64,000 nt of DNA from Allomuricauda sp. (GCF_028280385.1 NZ_JANQLX010000017.1:186001-250000), one strand, 5' to 3'; shown: positions 1-7,341, numbered from the stretch's first letter. The notes: a model not told the origin generated them from the letters alone. Program-made: numbers and translations.

Positions 1-419
1 GGGAGACGGAACCCAAAGCGTACCAGGCCATCTTTGGACTGGAAAGCTACCTGCAACAAAGCGGACTAAAAAAAGTGCATTATAAACTAATCAAAATAAG
101 GGCCTCACAAATCAATGGATGTGCCTTTTGTATAGATATGCACACCAAAGAGGCGCTAACTTTGGGAGAAACCAAAGAACGTTTATTCTTGCTGAACGCC
201 TGGAAAGAGGCGGGAATGTTTACCGAGGAAGAAAAAGTAATCCTTCAAATGACGGAGGAAGTCACCAAAATTGAGGAACAGGGGCTTACCGAAGCAACCT
301 ATCAAAGGGCCATTTCCATCTTCGATGCACCTTATTTTTCACAGATAATCATTGCTATTGCAACCATCAATGTCTGGAACCGGGTCGCCATCAGTACCCA
401 TATGCCAGTCCCTCAATAA
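1..419 (+). CDS. Carboxymuconolactone decarboxylase family (AhpD-like) protein, 5' end cut by window
   Basis: The reading frame is open from base 3 of the window, so the gene starts upstream; the tracked GTG at 75 is internal. The 138 visible residues include KIRASQINGCAFCIDMH, the CxxC-x3-H core of AhpD/CMD proteins, small all-helical enzymes that use the Cys pair in peroxide or alkylhydroperoxide reduction. The upstream residues (about 24 before the GTG, ending ...LEKSYLQQSG-like) fit the usual N-terminus of this family, which is about 145-150 residues, so little is missing. It is followed after about 110 bases by a WYL regulator on the same strand. Family is clear; the physiological substrate is not. 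Confidence 0.85.
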   Translation, partial: ETEPKAYQAIFGLESYLQQSGLKKVHYKLIKIRASQINGCAFCIDMHTKEALTLGETKERLFLLNAWKEAGMFTEEEKVILQMTEEVTKIEEQGLTEATYQRAISIFDAPYFSQIIIAIATINVWNRVAISTHMPVPQ

Positions 420-530
420 AAAGGTATCACACCAAGATCCATTGAGTGCTTCTGTGAAAAGTTGGACCGCTTTTATTTTAAATTTGTAGGTAAGAACCAT
501 TCCGTTAACCCGAAATCAACATCGACCACA

Positions 531-1223
531 ATGAACAGGCTAACCCGAATTACATCCATATTGATCAAACTCCAAACCAAGAGCACCATTACGGCACAAG
601 AAATTGCGGATGAGTTTGATATAAGCCTAAGGACGGTATACCGAGACGTCAAGACCCTTCAGGAAGCGGGTGTTCCGGTGGGTTCTGAAGCTGGTATCGG
701 GTATTTTATGGTGGAGGGGTATCGACTACCGCCGGTTTCCTTTACCGAGGATGAAGCCAATGCCATGGTGACCGCAGAAAAGTTTGTACTTCAAAATATG
801 GAAAGTTCCCTGGTGAAGAACTACCACTCTGCACTCACCAAGATCAAGGCGGTTCTCCGCAACTCAGACAAAGACAAAGTGGCCCTGTTGGAAAGTCGAA
901 TAAGTTCTTACACGCAATATGATAAAAATGATAGTTCTTCGTACTTGGCCGAGGTTCAAAAAGCCATCACTTCGTTTGAGGTGATTGACATTACCTATAG
1001 GAGCATGCAAGGATTGACCACCCAGCGCCAGGTGGATCCACTAGGGCTGTACTTTACGGAAAACAGGTGGGTTATGGTGGCCTATTGCAGGTATAGAGAG
1101 GATTATCGGGATTTCCGCCTGGACAGAATCCTGGGTTTAAAACCCACAGATTTAAAATCGGGCAAGGCGGTGACCTTTAATCTGCAGGACCACTTTAAGA
1201 AAAGGGCGGAAAAATATTCTTGA
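531..1223 (+). CDS. YafY/WYL-domain transcriptional regulator (HTH-11)
   Basis: 230 residues from the ATG at 531. The tracked TTG at 462 adds 23 residues unlike the family, while MNRLTRITSILIKLQ is the usual beginning. The N-terminal winged helix (about residues 5-60, with ISLRTVYRDVKTLQEAGVPV) is followed by a linker and a WYL domain (about 130-215, with QVDPLGLYFTENRWVMVAYC). WYL proteins bind a small ligand or nucleic acid and usually control a neighbouring gene. The gene ends 68 bases before a small gene whose promoter carries a palindrome, the most likely operator. The ligand cannot be told from sequence. Confidence 0.85.
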   Translation: MNRLTRITSILIKLQTKSTITAQEIADEFDISLRTVYRDVKTLQEAGVPVGSEAGIGYFMVEGYRLPPVSFTEDEANAMVTAEKFVLQNMESSLVKNYHSALTKIKAVLRNSDKDKVALLESRISSYTQYDKNDSSSYLAEVQKAITSFEVIDITYRSMQGLTTQRQVDPLGLYFTENRWVMVAYCRYREDYRDFRLDRILGLKPTDLKSGKAVTFNLQDHFKKRAEKYS

Positions 1224-1240
1224 ACCCTACTGACATACCC

Positions 1241-1265
1241 TTGACACTACCCCTGGGTAGCTTTG
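1241..1265 (+). promoter_or_regulatory. Promoter with palindromic operator upstream of the 1291 gene
   Basis: A perfect 6+2+6 palindrome CTACCC-CT-GGGTAG (1247-1260) overlaps TAGCTTTG (1258-1265), which matches the Bacteroidota -7 element TAnnTTTG. TTGAC at 1241 lies at a short but possible -33 distance. A repressor or activator bound to the palindrome would cover the promoter. The WYL regulator immediately upstream is the obvious candidate; this link is inference. Confidence 0.55.
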
Positions 1266-1290
1266 TCCCAAATGAAAAAAATCATACAAA

Positions 1291-1614
1291 ATGGACAAAC
1301 ATCAAATCATGGAATGGGCCCCATTCACCATCAAAGAGGGCGTTACGAAAACCGAACTGTTGGAAGCCTCCAAAGCTTTGCAAACCGATTTTTTACAAAA
1401 CCAAAAAGGATTTGTAAGAAGGGAACTTTTGATTCAATCCGACCATAACTATATCGATCTTGTGCAGTGGGAAACCATGGAAGCTGCCAGAGATGCAATG
1501 AACAATGCAAAAGAAAGTCCAGCATGTTTTGCATATTTTAGTTTGATGAAGGAAGCCAGCCAAGAGCAACCGGAACAAGGTGTTTTCCACTATCAAGTGG
1601 AGGCCAGTTATTAA
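1291..1614 (+). CDS. Small protein of the ABM-like (dimeric alpha-beta barrel) type
   Basis: 107 residues. The pattern FTIKEGVTKTELLEASKALQ...QKGFVRRELL...YIDLVQWETMEAARDAM resembles small antibiotic-biosynthesis-monooxygenase or Dabb-like proteins: a first strand, a helix, 'GF..REL', then 'D.v.W.t.e.A..A'. Such proteins are ferredoxin-like dimers, some of them small-molecule oxygenases, many of unknown role. An alternative ATG lies at 1309. The gene has its own promoter with a palindrome and ends in a strong terminator, so it looks like a single-gene unit controlled by the WYL regulator upstream. Function is not known. Confidence 0.6.
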   Translation: MDKHQIMEWAPFTIKEGVTKTELLEASKALQTDFLQNQKGFVRRELLIQSDHNYIDLVQWETMEAARDAMNNAKESPACFAYFSLMKEASQEQPEQGVFHYQVEASY

Positions 1615-1618
1615 TTGC

Positions 1619-1641
1619 AAGCCCCTGTTCAGGGGCTTTTT
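1619..1641 (+). terminator. Intrinsic terminator after the 1291 gene
   Basis: AAGCCCCT-gttc-AGGGGCTT, an 8-bp perfect stem with a 4-base loop, followed by TTT. It lies just after the stop codon at 1614. The ORF track begins the next gene inside it, which argues against that start. Confidence 0.85.
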
Positions 1642-1648
1642 AAATTTG
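1641..1648 (+). promoter_or_regulatory. Probable -7 element of the YdeI-like gene
   Basis: TAAATTTG matches TAnnTTTG exactly. It lies directly after the terminator and only 5 bases before the chosen ATG at 1654, so the transcript would have essentially no leader. No good -33 TTTG is present at the usual distance; ATTG at 1614-1617 is the nearest and the 23-base spacing is long. Confidence 0.4.
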
Positions 1649-1653
1649 GATGT

Positions 1654-2124
1654 ATGGAAGCACCCATAGCACATGGAGAGTTCCTTCTACAAAAAACCCC
1701 TGGCAAAGGTGGATGGACCTACGCAAAAATTCCATTTAAAGCAGAAAAGGGAAAGAGCGCTTTTGGCTGGATCAAGGTTAAAGGAAATATAGATGGGCTG
1801 ACCATATCCAATTACCATCTTATGCCGTTGGATGACAAACATCTGTTCTTTCCAGTAAAGGCGGGCATCCGTAAACAAACCCATAAATGGCAGGGCGACT
1901 ATGTTAGTATTGTAATCTACCTGGATAATGACCCCCTCCGCATTCCGGAGGAAATTCTGGCCTGTTTTAAAAATGAACCTAAAGAACTGTTACAGAGATT
2001 TTATACGTTGTCCCCTGGGCGACAAAAATCCTACCTGGATTGGATCAATGCAGCAAAACGGGAAGAGACCAAAGTCAATCGCATTGCTACCATGATAGGT
2101 AAGCTATCCAAAGGCGAGGAGTAA
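1654..2124 (+). CDS. YdeI/OmpD-associated family protein with DUF1905 domain
   Basis: 156 residues from the ATG at 1654; the tracked TTG at 1615 lies inside the preceding terminator. The N-terminal half is a DUF1905-like barrel (about residues 5-95, with KGGWTYAKIPF and VKAGIRKQ). The C-terminal half carries the YdeI/OmpD-associated signature: LSPGRQKSYLDWINAAKREE followed by R.A.MIGKL. Bacterial YdeI has been linked to OmpD and resistance to cationic peptides, but the biochemical activity of the family is not established. A second family member lacking DUF1905 lies at 58623-59198. Confidence 0.85.
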   Translation: MEAPIAHGEFLLQKTPGKGGWTYAKIPFKAEKGKSAFGWIKVKGNIDGLTISNYHLMPLDDKHLFFPVKAGIRKQTHKWQGDYVSIVIYLDNDPLRIPEEILACFKNEPKELLQRFYTLSPGRQKSYLDWINAAKREETKVNRIATMIGKLSKGEE

Positions 2125-2152
2125 AACCCACAGTAAATTTTTAATGTAATAA

Positions 2153-2199
2153 TTTGCGTAACCGAATTGTTACATATATATTTGTAACCAAATGGTTAC
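2153..2199 (+). promoter_or_regulatory. Promoter with two ArsR-type operators
   Basis: TTTG (2153-2156), a 20-base spacer and TATATTTG (2177-2184) form a near-ideal Bacteroidota promoter. GTAACC-AAAT-GGTTAC (2184-2199) is a perfect palindrome, and GTAACC-GAAT-TGTTAC (2158-2173) is an imperfect copy 26 bases upstream, so one site lies in the spacer and the other over the start point. This is the arrangement expected of autorepression by the ArsR-type protein that begins at 2207. Confidence 0.8.
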
Positions 2200-2206
2200 T
2201 TAAATT

Positions 2207-2533
2207 ATGAGAAGAGATGTTTTTCAAGCCATTGCCGATCCCGTGCGCCGGGATATCATCAACCTACTGTCAGAACAAAGGTTGACCGTAAACGAGGTGG
2301 CAGAACAATTTGAGGTCAGCAGGCCCGCCATTTCCAAGCATCTTAAAATACTCGAAGAATGTGGACTGATTAGTTATGACCAGCGTGGCCGGCAGCGTTA
2401 TTGCCTGATCCAGCCCAAAACCCTTGTCCCAGCCTTTTTATGGATCGATCAATATCGTAATCTATGGGAAGATAAACTGGACGCCTTTGAGAATTATGTG
2501 AACCAATTGCAAACCAAAAAATCAAAAAAATGA
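2207..2533 (+). CDS. ArsR-family winged-helix regulator of an AHSA1 pair
   Basis: 108 residues with the compact ArsR/SmtB fold: MRRDVFQAIADPVRRDIINLL, then VNEVAEQFEVSRPAISKHLKIL as the recognition helix, then DQRGRQRYC in the wing. There is no CxC metal motif of the ArsR metal-sensing type (the Cys in EECGL stands alone), so it is not a classic metalloid sensor. It belongs to the group coupled to SRPBCC/AHSA1 proteins. It overlaps the next gene by 4 bases (ATGA) and probably represses the operon through the two GTAACC palindromes upstream. Confidence 0.88.
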   Translation: MRRDVFQAIADPVRRDIINLLSEQRLTVNEVAEQFEVSRPAISKHLKILEECGLISYDQRGRQRYCLIQPKTLVPAFLWIDQYRNLWEDKLDAFENYVNQLQTKKSKK

Positions 2534-2982
2534 AAATTGACAATCCCAAAAATCGGACATTAACGCTGGAACGAACCTTAAATGCCCCCATATCATTGGT
2601 GTGGGAAGCTTGGACGCAGCCTGAGCACATCGCCCAATGGTGGGGCCCCAAGGGTATGCAGACCAAAATACTGGAACATGATTTCAGGGAAGGCGGTCAG
2701 TGGAAATACGCCATGACCATGCCTGATGGTAATGAGTTTATCGCCGATGGGGTGTATAAAACCATAGTGAAACACGAATGCATCATTTCCTCAGCAAATT
2801 TTAAACCGATGACGGAGGGCGTGGAGATACAGGCCCTATTCAAGTCGGAAGGCGATACAACCCATATGACCTTCAATTGTGTGCATGACACAGAGGAATA
2901 TTGCAAACAACAAGAACAAATGGGCTTTTATAATGGCTGGGGATCCGTTTTTGATCGACTTGCGGAATTCGTTGCTTCTTGA
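2530..2982 (+). CDS. SRPBCC/AHSA1-domain protein
   Basis: 150 residues. The motif LERTLNAPISLVWEAWTQPEHIAQWWGPKG is the standard beginning of the AHSA1 (activator of Hsp90 ATPase homologue 1-like) group in the START/SRPBCC superfamily, whose members bind hydrophobic ligands in a helix-grip cavity. The end, MGFYNGWGSVFDRLAEFV, is also typical. It is translationally coupled to the ArsR gene (ATGA overlap), a pairing seen widely in bacteria. The ligand is unknown. Confidence 0.88.
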   Translation: MKIDNPKNRTLTLERTLNAPISLVWEAWTQPEHIAQWWGPKGMQTKILEHDFREGGQWKYAMTMPDGNEFIADGVYKTIVKHECIISSANFKPMTEGVEIQALFKSEGDTTHMTFNCVHDTEEYCKQQEQMGFYNGWGSVFDRLAEFVAS

Positions 2983-3004
2983 TAGATATATAATCCCTAA
3001 AACC

Positions 3005-3029
3005 AAGGCCGCTTTATGCGGTCTTTTTT
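3005..3029 (+). terminator. Intrinsic terminator of the ArsR-AHSA1 operon
   Basis: AAGGCCGC-tttat-GCGGTCTT, an 8-bp stem with one G-T pair, then a run of T. Confidence 0.85.
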
Positions 3030-3070
3030 GATTAGGTATGCTCATATCCACTCCCCTCCTATAGAAAAAA

Positions 3071-3127
3071 TTTGGTGGATCAAAAAAAATATTTACTTTT
3101 GTAGTGTTCTAGTTAACTAATACACTA
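3071..3127 (+). promoter_or_regulatory. Promoter of the ABC/GntR operon with a YtrA-type operator
   Basis: TTTG (3071-3074), 19 bases, then TACTTTTG (3094-3101) fit the Bacteroidota promoter. Directly downstream is a 26-base near-perfect palindrome (3102-3127): TAGTGT, two mismatched bases, TAGTTAACTA, two mismatched bases, ACACTA. The outer arms AGTGT/ACACT resemble the AGTGTA...TACACT arms described for the Bacillus YtrA repressor. The fourth-from-last piece of logic is the GntR gene at 4720 in the same operon, so autorepression is the natural reading. Confidence 0.75.
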
Positions 3128-3130
3128 TAA

Positions 3131-3982
3131 ATGTTATCAGTTTCCAACCTTAATTTCAACTACACCAACGGCTCCCAGGTACTTGAGTCCATTACTTTGG
3201 ACTTCAAGCCTGGGAACATATATGGGCTGTTCGGTAAAAATGGGGAAGGTAAGAGCACACTCCTAAAAATCATGGGGGGTCTGTTATTTCCAAAAACGGG
3301 TAGTTGCACTTACAACCGACAGCGCACGCAAACTAGGACACCCCAGACACTCCAAGACATATTCTTGGTGCCTGAGGAATTTGAGCTGCCCTCTGTTTCC
3401 ATTAAGGCATTCGAAAAAATCAACTCGGTTTTTTATCCCAACTTTTCCAGGGAGCGATTTTATGAACTGCTCAAAGAATTCCATTTAAACCCGGCCCAGG
3501 TTATTTCCACCCTGTCCTTCGGACAAAAAAAGAAAGTACTGATAGCTTTTGGTATTGCCGTAAACACAACATTGCTGCTTATGGATGAACCCACGAACGG
3601 ATTGGATATCCCCTCCAAGAGCCAATTTCGGAAAGTAATGGCCTCCGCTGTTGATTCTGGGCGCTGCATTGTGGTTTCCACGCATCAGGTAAGAGACCTT
3701 CACAGTTTGATCAATCATGTGGTCATCTTGGACAATGCCCATGTAGTTTTCGATGCATCCTTGGAAATTGTTACGGAAGTACTATGGTTTGGAAGAGCTG
3801 CCAACCAAGACCAGGAGGACTTGGTGTATTCTGAAGGAGCGTTTGGCGGAAGGTCGATGTTGATCCGTAACCAAAGGGAAGAATCTGAAGTTGACCTGGA
3901 ACTTTTGTTCAACGGAGTGTTGGAGCAGACCCAAAAAATTGATCAATTGATAAAAACACAAAGCCATGGGGCAAGGGTTTAG
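3131..3982 (+). CDS. ABC transporter ATP-binding protein (YtrB-like)
   Basis: 283 residues with Walker A GKNGEGKSTLL (about residue 36), Q-loop region VPEEFELP, signature LSFGQKKKVLIAFG, Walker B TLLLMDEPTNGLD and switch His in VVSTHQ. It energises the membrane protein encoded next, with which it overlaps by 17 bases. A GntR repressor of YtrA type lies in the same operon, as in Bacillus ytr-like systems that respond to cell-wall stress. The C-terminal tail of about 70 residues after the nucleotide-binding domain is not recognised. Substrate unknown. Confidence 0.88.
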   Translation: MLSVSNLNFNYTNGSQVLESITLDFKPGNIYGLFGKNGEGKSTLLKIMGGLLFPKTGSCTYNRQRTQTRTPQTLQDIFLVPEEFELPSVSIKAFEKINSVFYPNFSRERFYELLKEFHLNPAQVISTLSFGQKKKVLIAFGIAVNTTLLLMDEPTNGLDIPSKSQFRKVMASAVDSGRCIVVSTHQVRDLHSLINHVVILDNAHVVFDASLEIVTEVLWFGRAANQDQEDLVYSEGAFGGRSMLIRNQREESEVDLELLFNGVLEQTQKIDQLIKTQSHGARV

Positions 3983-4718
3983 TTTACATAGGGTGGTCCA
4001 GTTCATCAAAAGGGATTTGGTGTTGCTTAGAGGCACATTTACCACAGGGTTCTTTGTTGCTGTAATTCTGATTTTTCTTTTTTGTTTGTTCAATATGATT
4101 TGGGACAAACAGCTTTCCACGGATGAATTCCATGGGATTTTTGGACTAATCTATATCCCTGTGGGATTGTTGTTTACTTTTGCCATGTTCCGGGAGTACA
4201 GCAACCCAAAAACCAACCATTTTTATTTGGCCTTACCTGTTTCCATTCCAGAGCGGCTGGTTGCCAAATGGGTTATGGGTGTAGGTTTATATACCGTGGT
4301 ATTCTCTGTTTTGGCCTTGATAACGGCAAGTCTGGCCATGATTTTTGGCATAGTTCTATTTGGTGCCCAATTCCATATGCTCTCCATTTTCTCCCTATCC
4401 TATATAAAAGTGGTGGCCACTTATATGTTTTTGCAACCTGTGTTTATGGTGGGCGCTTTGACCTTTTCAAAGAACAGGATGGGTAAAACGCTTTTGATCC
4501 TTGCACTTACCGTATTGTGTTTTGTATTGTTCAATGTGGCTCTTTATGCCATGTTCAACAGGGGATTGGGGGTTTTTTCTGAAGATGGCCTGGGGTCGAC
4601 TGCATTCAGTAAGGCTGGTGAGGATTTTTCGTGGTTCGGTAAATGGTTTTACGGATTCATATTTGGACCATTGATGCTGGTTGTGGCCTATTTCAAAATG
4701 GTGGAAAAGGAGGTGTAG
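3966..4718 (+). CDS. ABC transporter membrane (permease) subunit
   Basis: 250 residues, hydrophobic, with about six predicted membrane segments (for example FFVAVILIFLFCLFNMIW, IFGLIYIPVGLLFTFAMF, LYTVVFSVLALITASLAMIF, TLLILALTVLCFVLFNVALYA and a last one near the C-terminus). No family signature beyond ABC-2-like topology is visible. The 17-base overlap with the ATPase gene and the one-base gap before the GntR gene make the operon assignment firm. Probably forms the channel of the transporter; substrate unknown. Confidence 0.75.
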   Translation: MGQGFSLHRVVQFIKRDLVLLRGTFTTGFFVAVILIFLFCLFNMIWDKQLSTDEFHGIFGLIYIPVGLLFTFAMFREYSNPKTNHFYLALPVSIPERLVAKWVMGVGLYTVVFSVLALITASLAMIFGIVLFGAQFHMLSIFSLSYIKVVATYMFLQPVFMVGALTFSKNRMGKTLLILALTVLCFVLFNVALYAMFNRGLGVFSEDGLGSTAFSKAGEDFSWFGKWFYGFIFGPLMLVVAYFKMVEKEV

Positions 4719-4719
4719 G

Positions 4720-5088
4720 ATGGATTTTGACAATAGCAAACCTATTTATTTACAAATTGTGGATCTTTTTTATGAAAATATTCTAATGAAAACATGGCAA
4801 GAAGGTAGCAGAATACCCTCTGTCCGTGAGGTGGCCATGATGGTGGAAGTCAACCCCAATACCGCCATCCGTGCCTTCAATCATTTGCAGGACTTGGAAG
4901 TCATTTATAACAAACGGGGTATTGGATATTTCGTGGCAGACAACGGATATTCCAAAGTACTTGACATCAAAAGGGCGGAGTTCATGGAACAGAGCTTACC
5001 GGATGTATTCAAAAAAATGACGCTACTGGGCATCTCTTTTGAGCAACTGAAAAACGTTTATAACCAACACAAGGATGAAAAAAAGTAG
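4720..5088 (+). CDS. GntR-family repressor, YtrA type
   Basis: 122 residues from the ATG at 4720; the track's ATG at 4681 overlaps the permease and adds 13 unrelated residues. The N-terminal winged helix has MDFDNSKPIYLQIVDLFYENIL and GSRIPSVREVAMMVEVNPNTAIRAFNHLQ, which is the GntR signature. The short C-terminal dimerisation tail (about 45 residues) marks the YtrA subfamily, which lacks a large ligand domain. Typical of YtrA regulators, it sits with the ABC transporter genes it is expected to repress; the palindrome at 3102-3127 is the expected site. Confidence 0.88.
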   Translation: MDFDNSKPIYLQIVDLFYENILMKTWQEGSRIPSVREVAMMVEVNPNTAIRAFNHLQDLEVIYNKRGIGYFVADNGYSKVLDIKRAEFMEQSLPDVFKKMTLLGISFEQLKNVYNQHKDEKK

Positions 5089-5632
5089 TCTTTTATTGCT
5101 GGGTGCCCTGGGATCCATTTTCATTTTCACCTTGATTTTTCAAGTGGCGGTGCATCAGAATGTAAAGGAAGTGAAAGCCAACCAAAAGCCCATGGTCATG
5201 CAAGAGATTGAGCTGAATATCCCATCATTCTCCTCCATTGCGGCTGGTGGCAACATAAAAATCTATTTTGAACATAGCACCGGCCATATCTTAAGGGTCA
5301 ACGCTCCGGATTACCAAATGGATTCGGTTGTTGCAAAAGTCACCGGACGCACACTGCATCTTGGCCCTGGTAAAGGGCTCCGTTCCAAGGATAGTGTGGT
5401 CGTACATGTGGGATCTCCCGGTTTGGACAGCCTTGTACTAAGCTCAAATGCCCATTTTACAACCAAAGGACAAATTTCTGGTCCCCTACTCCAGCTTGTT
5501 TTAAAGGACGATAGTTCTGCCCAGCTGGATTTGGCAGTGGACAAGCTCATCTATAAAAATACCTCAAGTGGGCAGGTAACCTTAAAAGGAGCCATTAAAA
5601 ACTTAGAAATTATGGAGGACAAACCGGATTAG
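5075..5632 (+). CDS. DUF2807 (head GIN domain) exported protein
   Basis: 185 residues, overlapping the GntR gene by 14 bases. An N-terminal hydrophobic segment (SLLLLGALGSIFIFTLIF) is a signal anchor. After it comes a right-handed beta-helix-like domain, with FSSIAAGGNIKIYFEHS and repeats of the form 'v.g.g.l.v.s.s', as in DUF2807 proteins of Bacteroidota. Length is short compared with the usual 220-250 residues. It is exported or membrane-anchored on the outside, and is last in the ABC/GntR operon, so it may act with the transporter at the envelope. Function unknown. Confidence 0.75.
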   Translation: MKKSSLLLLGALGSIFIFTLIFQVAVHQNVKEVKANQKPMVMQEIELNIPSFSSIAAGGNIKIYFEHSTGHILRVNAPDYQMDSVVAKVTGRTLHLGPGKGLRSKDSVVVHVGSPGLDSLVLSSNAHFTTKGQISGPLLQLVLKDDSSAQLDLAVDKLIYKNTSSGQVTLKGAIKNLEIMEDKPD

Positions 5633-5676
5633 TTCCTAAAAAATCAGCGGCCCCTTAATCGATGGGCCTAGTTTAT

Positions 5677-5714
5677 TCATCAATCATCAATCAATCAATC
5701 ATTTTCATCAATCA
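5677..5714. repeat. Short ATCAATC-type tandem repeat in a leader
   Basis: TCATCAATCATCAATCAATC followed by further TCAATC and TCATCAATC units lies between a weak GGCCC/GGGCC hairpin (5649-5668) and the ATG at 5729. The strand shown is almost free of G. It is probably a transcribed leader; no function is evident. Confidence 0.6.
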
Positions 5715-5728
5715 AAAAACGAACAATC

Positions 5729-6406
5729 ATGAAACAAAATCAAAAAACCGGTAGAATTGTTGGGTTGCTGCTGTTTTTAATCATGGCGGCAGGAATACCA
5801 TCCTTGAATCTCAGAGGTCTTAGCACCCGTTTGATTCTGGAGCCCAATTTTATGGAATTTATTCACGATCACGCCCTTGGCATGCGATTCGCAATGCTAT
5901 TGGATATCTTGACCAGTGCCCTTTGGCTTTCAATTGCCATTATCCTATTTCCAATGATCAAAAAATACAAATTGTCGTTGGCCCTGACCTTTTTCGGCCT
6001 TTGGCTAGTTAATTTTGGTGTGATCATTTACAGCAATATCAGTCATTTGTCCCTGATATCACTCAGCGAGCATTTCATGGAAATGGGTGCTTTGGACCAG
6101 AATGCCCTTGAGGTAGCGGGATTGCAAAAGATACACGATTATTTTTGGGCGCATTTTATGGCCCTGATCACCTATGCTTCCGCAGCCTTTGTACTTTTTT
6201 ATTATCTCTTCCGAACCAGGCTTGTTCCCCGCTTTTTGTCTGTCTGGGGTATGGGCGCCATTTCGTTGGTTTTTCTAGCCTCCTGGGCCAACATCTTCGA
6301 TTTGGATATAAGTTTTCATTTCTATTCCCAAAATGGTCTTCATATGGTGACCTTTATCGGCTGGTTGCTGATCAAAGGTTTCCGAAACCCCACGGTGACC
6401 AATTAA
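5729..6406 (+). CDS. DUF4386 domain membrane protein
   Basis: 225 residues with six predicted membrane segments. The beginning KTGRIVGLLLFLIMAAGIPSL and the pattern through 'RFAMLLDILTSALWLSIAIILFP' fit DUF4386 proteins of Bacteroidota. Family members have no established role. It is followed by another integral membrane protein on the same strand after 73 bases, so the two are probably co-transcribed. The leader contains ATCAATC repeats. Confidence 0.75.
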   Translation: MKQNQKTGRIVGLLLFLIMAAGIPSLNLRGLSTRLILEPNFMEFIHDHALGMRFAMLLDILTSALWLSIAIILFPMIKKYKLSLALTFFGLWLVNFGVIIYSNISHLSLISLSEHFMEMGALDQNALEVAGLQKIHDYFWAHFMALITYASAAFVLFYYLFRTRLVPRFLSVWGMGAISLVFLASWANIFDLDISFHFYSQNGLHMVTFIGWLLIKGFRNPTVTN

Positions 6407-6479
6407 TCCAATTTCATCAATCTTAAAATCTTGAAACATGTTATCGCATTCAACAGGACTTGCCACGCATAAGTCAACA

Positions 6480-7271
6480 ATGACTCGTTACACCAAATTT
6501 TTAGAAAACTCAGCCAAAATTTGGTTTATAATTGCCGTTTTGGGCCAATGGATATTTGGCGTTTATGTAGCACTCTTTTATGGCGGGGCCGCCATGGACG
6601 GTGATTTTATGAAATGGAACCGCGTACTTCCCCACGGTTATGTGGAAGGCGAGACCATGGGCAATTTGGCCGTGGCCGCCCACTTGTTGTTTGCCGTTGT
6701 CGTGATGGTTGGAGGCCCAATACAGTTTATCCCAAAACTGAGGGCCAAATATCCAAAATTTCATGCTTGGAACGGAAGGTTTTATATCGTTGCGGCTTTT
6801 TTGATCAGCCTCAGCGGATTATACATGGTGATTACCAAAGGAACCATCAGCGGACTCGTAGGTGATATCAGTGTAAGTTTAAATGGACTGCTCATTTTGT
6901 TGTTTGCAGTCTTGGCTATTCGCAAGGCCATGCAAAGAAACATCAAAGTGCACAGGAGATGGGCATTGCGCTTGTTTTTGGCCATGGGTGGGGTTTGGTT
7001 TTTTAGAATTGGTTTGATGTTTTGGTTATTTGTTTTTGGACGTCCCGTAGGTTTTGACCCCGAGACCTTTAGAGGCCCATTTTTGGTCATCCTGGGCTTT
7101 GGCCAATACGTAATCCCGCTAATAGTCCTTGAACTCTATTTACGGGCCCAACAAATGCGCTCCAAAGCCTTTAAAATGGGCATGTCGGCCACGTTAATAA
7201 TCTTGGCCGGCATTACGGCACTTGGTACATTTGCAGCTACCATGGGTATGTGGTTGCCAAGACTGGGTTAA
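6480..7271 (+). CDS. DUF2306 domain membrane protein
   Basis: 263 residues from the ATG at 6480 (MTRYTKFLEN). An earlier in-frame ATG at 6438 would add 14 polar residues, and the choice is not certain. About seven membrane segments are visible. The motif GPIQFIPKLRAKYPKFHAWNGRFYI and later KVHRRWALRLF are diagnostic of DUF2306 (YozB-like), a predicted cytochrome-like membrane family with conserved His residues (FHAWNGR, VHRRW). No biochemical function has been assigned. Probably co-transcribed with the DUF4386 gene. Confidence 0.78.
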   Translation: MTRYTKFLENSAKIWFIIAVLGQWIFGVYVALFYGGAAMDGDFMKWNRVLPHGYVEGETMGNLAVAAHLLFAVVVMVGGPIQFIPKLRAKYPKFHAWNGRFYIVAAFLISLSGLYMVITKGTISGLVGDISVSLNGLLILLFAVLAIRKAMQRNIKVHRRWALRLFLAMGGVWFFRIGLMFWLFVFGRPVGFDPETFRGPFLVILGFGQYVIPLIVLELYLRAQQMRSKAFKMGMSATLIILAGITALGTFAATMGMWLPRLG

Positions 7272-7341
7272 ACAAAAAATACCACTTAAAGAAAAATATA
7301 GGTCGTTCATCTAAAAAATATGCATTTCCCATGCTTAGAAC

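Noticed and set aside
1220-1448. Two short ORFs (65 and 61 residues) upstream of and across the 1291 gene
   Set aside because: They are other-frame shadows of the 1291 gene and its promoter.
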